The translations under genes were made by a program, and so were the position numbers. The notes under the pieces were generated by a model. The model saw only the letters and a list, made by a program, of their open reading frames with translations, was not told the origin of the DNA and made no database searches. A stretch of 64,000 nucleotides of DNA from Pelecanus crispus (taxonomy: Eukaryota; Chordata; Aves; Pelecaniformes; Pelecanidae). Shown here in pieces: positions 62,823-64,000 of the stretch. The stretch is from positions 155,540,191 to 155,604,190 of the forward strand of contig NC_134644.1 in assembly GCF_030463565.1 (NCBI RefSeq). The letters are read 5' to 3'. Numbering within the stretch: position 1 is the stretch's first letter; each line of letters opens with the position of its first letter.

Positions 62823-64000
62823 CTGACCTGTCAGCCTCACCTCTGTGCCTGGGAAGATCACGGAACAGATCCTCCTAGAAGATATGCTCAAGCACATGGA
62901 GGACAGGGAGGTGATTCGAGACAGCCAGCACGCATTCACCAAGGGCAAGTCCTGCCTGACCAACCTAGTGGCTTTCTATGAAGGAGTGACTGCATCAGTG
63001 GACAAGGGAGAAGCAATGGGTGTCATCTGCTTGGACTTCTGTAAAGCCTTCGACACAGTCCCCCACAACATCCTTCTCTCTAAATTGGGGAGATATGGGT
63101 TTGATGGGTGGACTGTTTGATGGATAAGGAATTGGCTGGATGGTCACATCCAGAGGGTCGTGGTCAATGGCTCGATGTCCACATGGAGACCGGTGACAAG
63201 TGGGGTCCCTCAGGGGTCCGTACTGGGACCGGTGCTATTTAACATCTTCATCAATGACATAAACAGTGGGATCGAGTGCACCCTCAGCAAGTTTGCAGAT
63301 GACACCAAGCTGAGTGGTGCGGTTGATATGCCAGGAGGACGAGATGTCATCCAGAGGGACCTGGACAAGCTGGAGAGGTGGGCCTGTGTGACCCTCATGA
63401 GGTTCAACAAGGCCAACTGCAAGGTCCTGCACCTGGGACGGGGCAACCCCCGGTATCAGTACAGGCTGGGGGATGAAGGGATTGAGAGCAGCCCTGCGGA
63501 GAAGGACTTGGGGGTACTGGTGGATGAAAAGCTGGACATGAGCCAACAATGTGCGCTTGCAGCCCAGAAAGCCAACCGTATCCTGGGCTGCATCAAAAGC
63601 AGCGTGGCCAGCAGGTCGAGGGAGGTGATTCTGCCCCTCTGCTCTGCTCTGGTGAGACCTCACCTGGAGCACTGCGTCCAGCTCTGGGGCCCTCAGCACA
63701 AGAAGGACATGGACCTGTTGGAGCGGGCCCAGAGGAGGGCCACCAAAATGATCCAAGGGCTGGAGCACCTCTCCTATGAGGCCAGGCTGAGAGAGTTGGG
63801 GTTGTTCAGCCTGGAGAAGAGAAGGCTGCGAGGAGACCTTATTGCGGCCTTCCAGTACTTAAAGGGGGCCTACAGGAAAGATGGGGAGAATCTTTTTCAC
63901 AAGGCCTGTTGTGACAGGACAAGGAATAATGGATTTAAACTAAAGAAGAATAGATTTAGACTAGACATAAGAAAGAAGTTTTTTACAATGAGGGTGGTGA
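62823..64000 (+). mobile_element. CR1 LINE, 5'-truncated reverse transcriptase segment, runs off window
   Basis: Begins in the middle of the reverse transcriptase ([11 protein letters not shown]-like, with frameshifts) and continues [15 protein letters not shown], a TGA stop at 63118-63120, [14 protein letters not shown], the catalytic FADDTKLSG near 63293, [45 protein letters not shown] and [11 protein letters not shown]. The 3' end lies beyond 64000. It belongs to a different, younger-looking subfamily from the full-length CR1 at 26.1-30.6 kb (for example [17 protein letters not shown] here versus [17 protein letters not shown] there). Confidence 0.92.

Noticed and set aside
63235-63768. 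177-aa open frame on the - strand
   Set aside because: Antisense of CR1 reverse transcriptase; the catalytic FADD motif is on the + strand.
1-64000. CRISPR arrays, tRNA and rRNA genes, bacterial operons
   Set aside because: None seen. The window is vertebrate nuclear DNA with spliced genes and retrotransposons.
60445-64000. N-terminal SYBU exons
   Set aside because: No - strand frame shows the expected Arg-rich N-terminal motif or an in-phase donor, so the exons are assumed to lie outside the window.

Overview
The window is vertebrate nuclear DNA, almost certainly from a bird. It holds two intron-rich vertebrate genes, several CR1 LINEs (the dominant avian retrotransposon) with the typical 3' end made of repeated ATTCTATG, and two solo LTRs that resemble an endogenous-retrovirus family common in birds. 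The species cannot be named from sequence alone. The gene order (EBAG9 forward, SYBU reverse, tail to tail) matches the arrangement known from human chromosome 8q23.

Layout. 1-2150 is gene-free upstream sequence. 2150-2900 is a strong CpG island with the EBAG9 promoter and its non-coding first exon. 9915-22810 carries six coding exons of EBAG9 on the + strand, encoding 213 aa, the same length as human EBAG9. Its 3' UTR runs to about 23.2 or 23.7 kb. The intergenic space, about 23.7-32.1 kb, is mostly mobile DNA: a 598-bp solo LTR (25326-25923) and an apparently full-length but inactivated CR1 of about 4.5 kb (about 26100-30625). From about 32.1 kb to beyond 60.4 kb lies SYBU (syntabulin) on the - strand. 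Its 3' UTR and five coding exons (33157-34270, 35493-35642, 36621-36824, 39239-39341, 60247-60444) are visible. The N-terminal exons are not seen and probably lie past the right edge. A 20.9-kb intron separates the last two exons listed and contains a second solo LTR of the same family, CR1 fragments and a CpG-rich patch. The right end (62743-64000) is another CR1 that runs off the window.

How the genes work. EBAG9 is a small Golgi/vesicle protein that restrains regulated secretion. SYBU is a kinesin-1 adaptor that links syntaxin-bearing vesicles to microtubule transport. Both act in membrane traffic, but nothing in the sequence shows joint regulation; they share only a convergent 3' neighbourhood.

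No bacterial-type system, CRISPR array, tRNA or rRNA gene is present. I found no convincing novel system. The points most worth a second look are a GC-AG intron in SYBU, a full-length CR1 with a duplicated 5' motif and a TATA-like box, a pair of same-orientation solo LTRs about 32.5 kb apart (one with its TATA box on the SYBU sense strand), and an isolated CpG-rich patch inside the giant SYBU intron.
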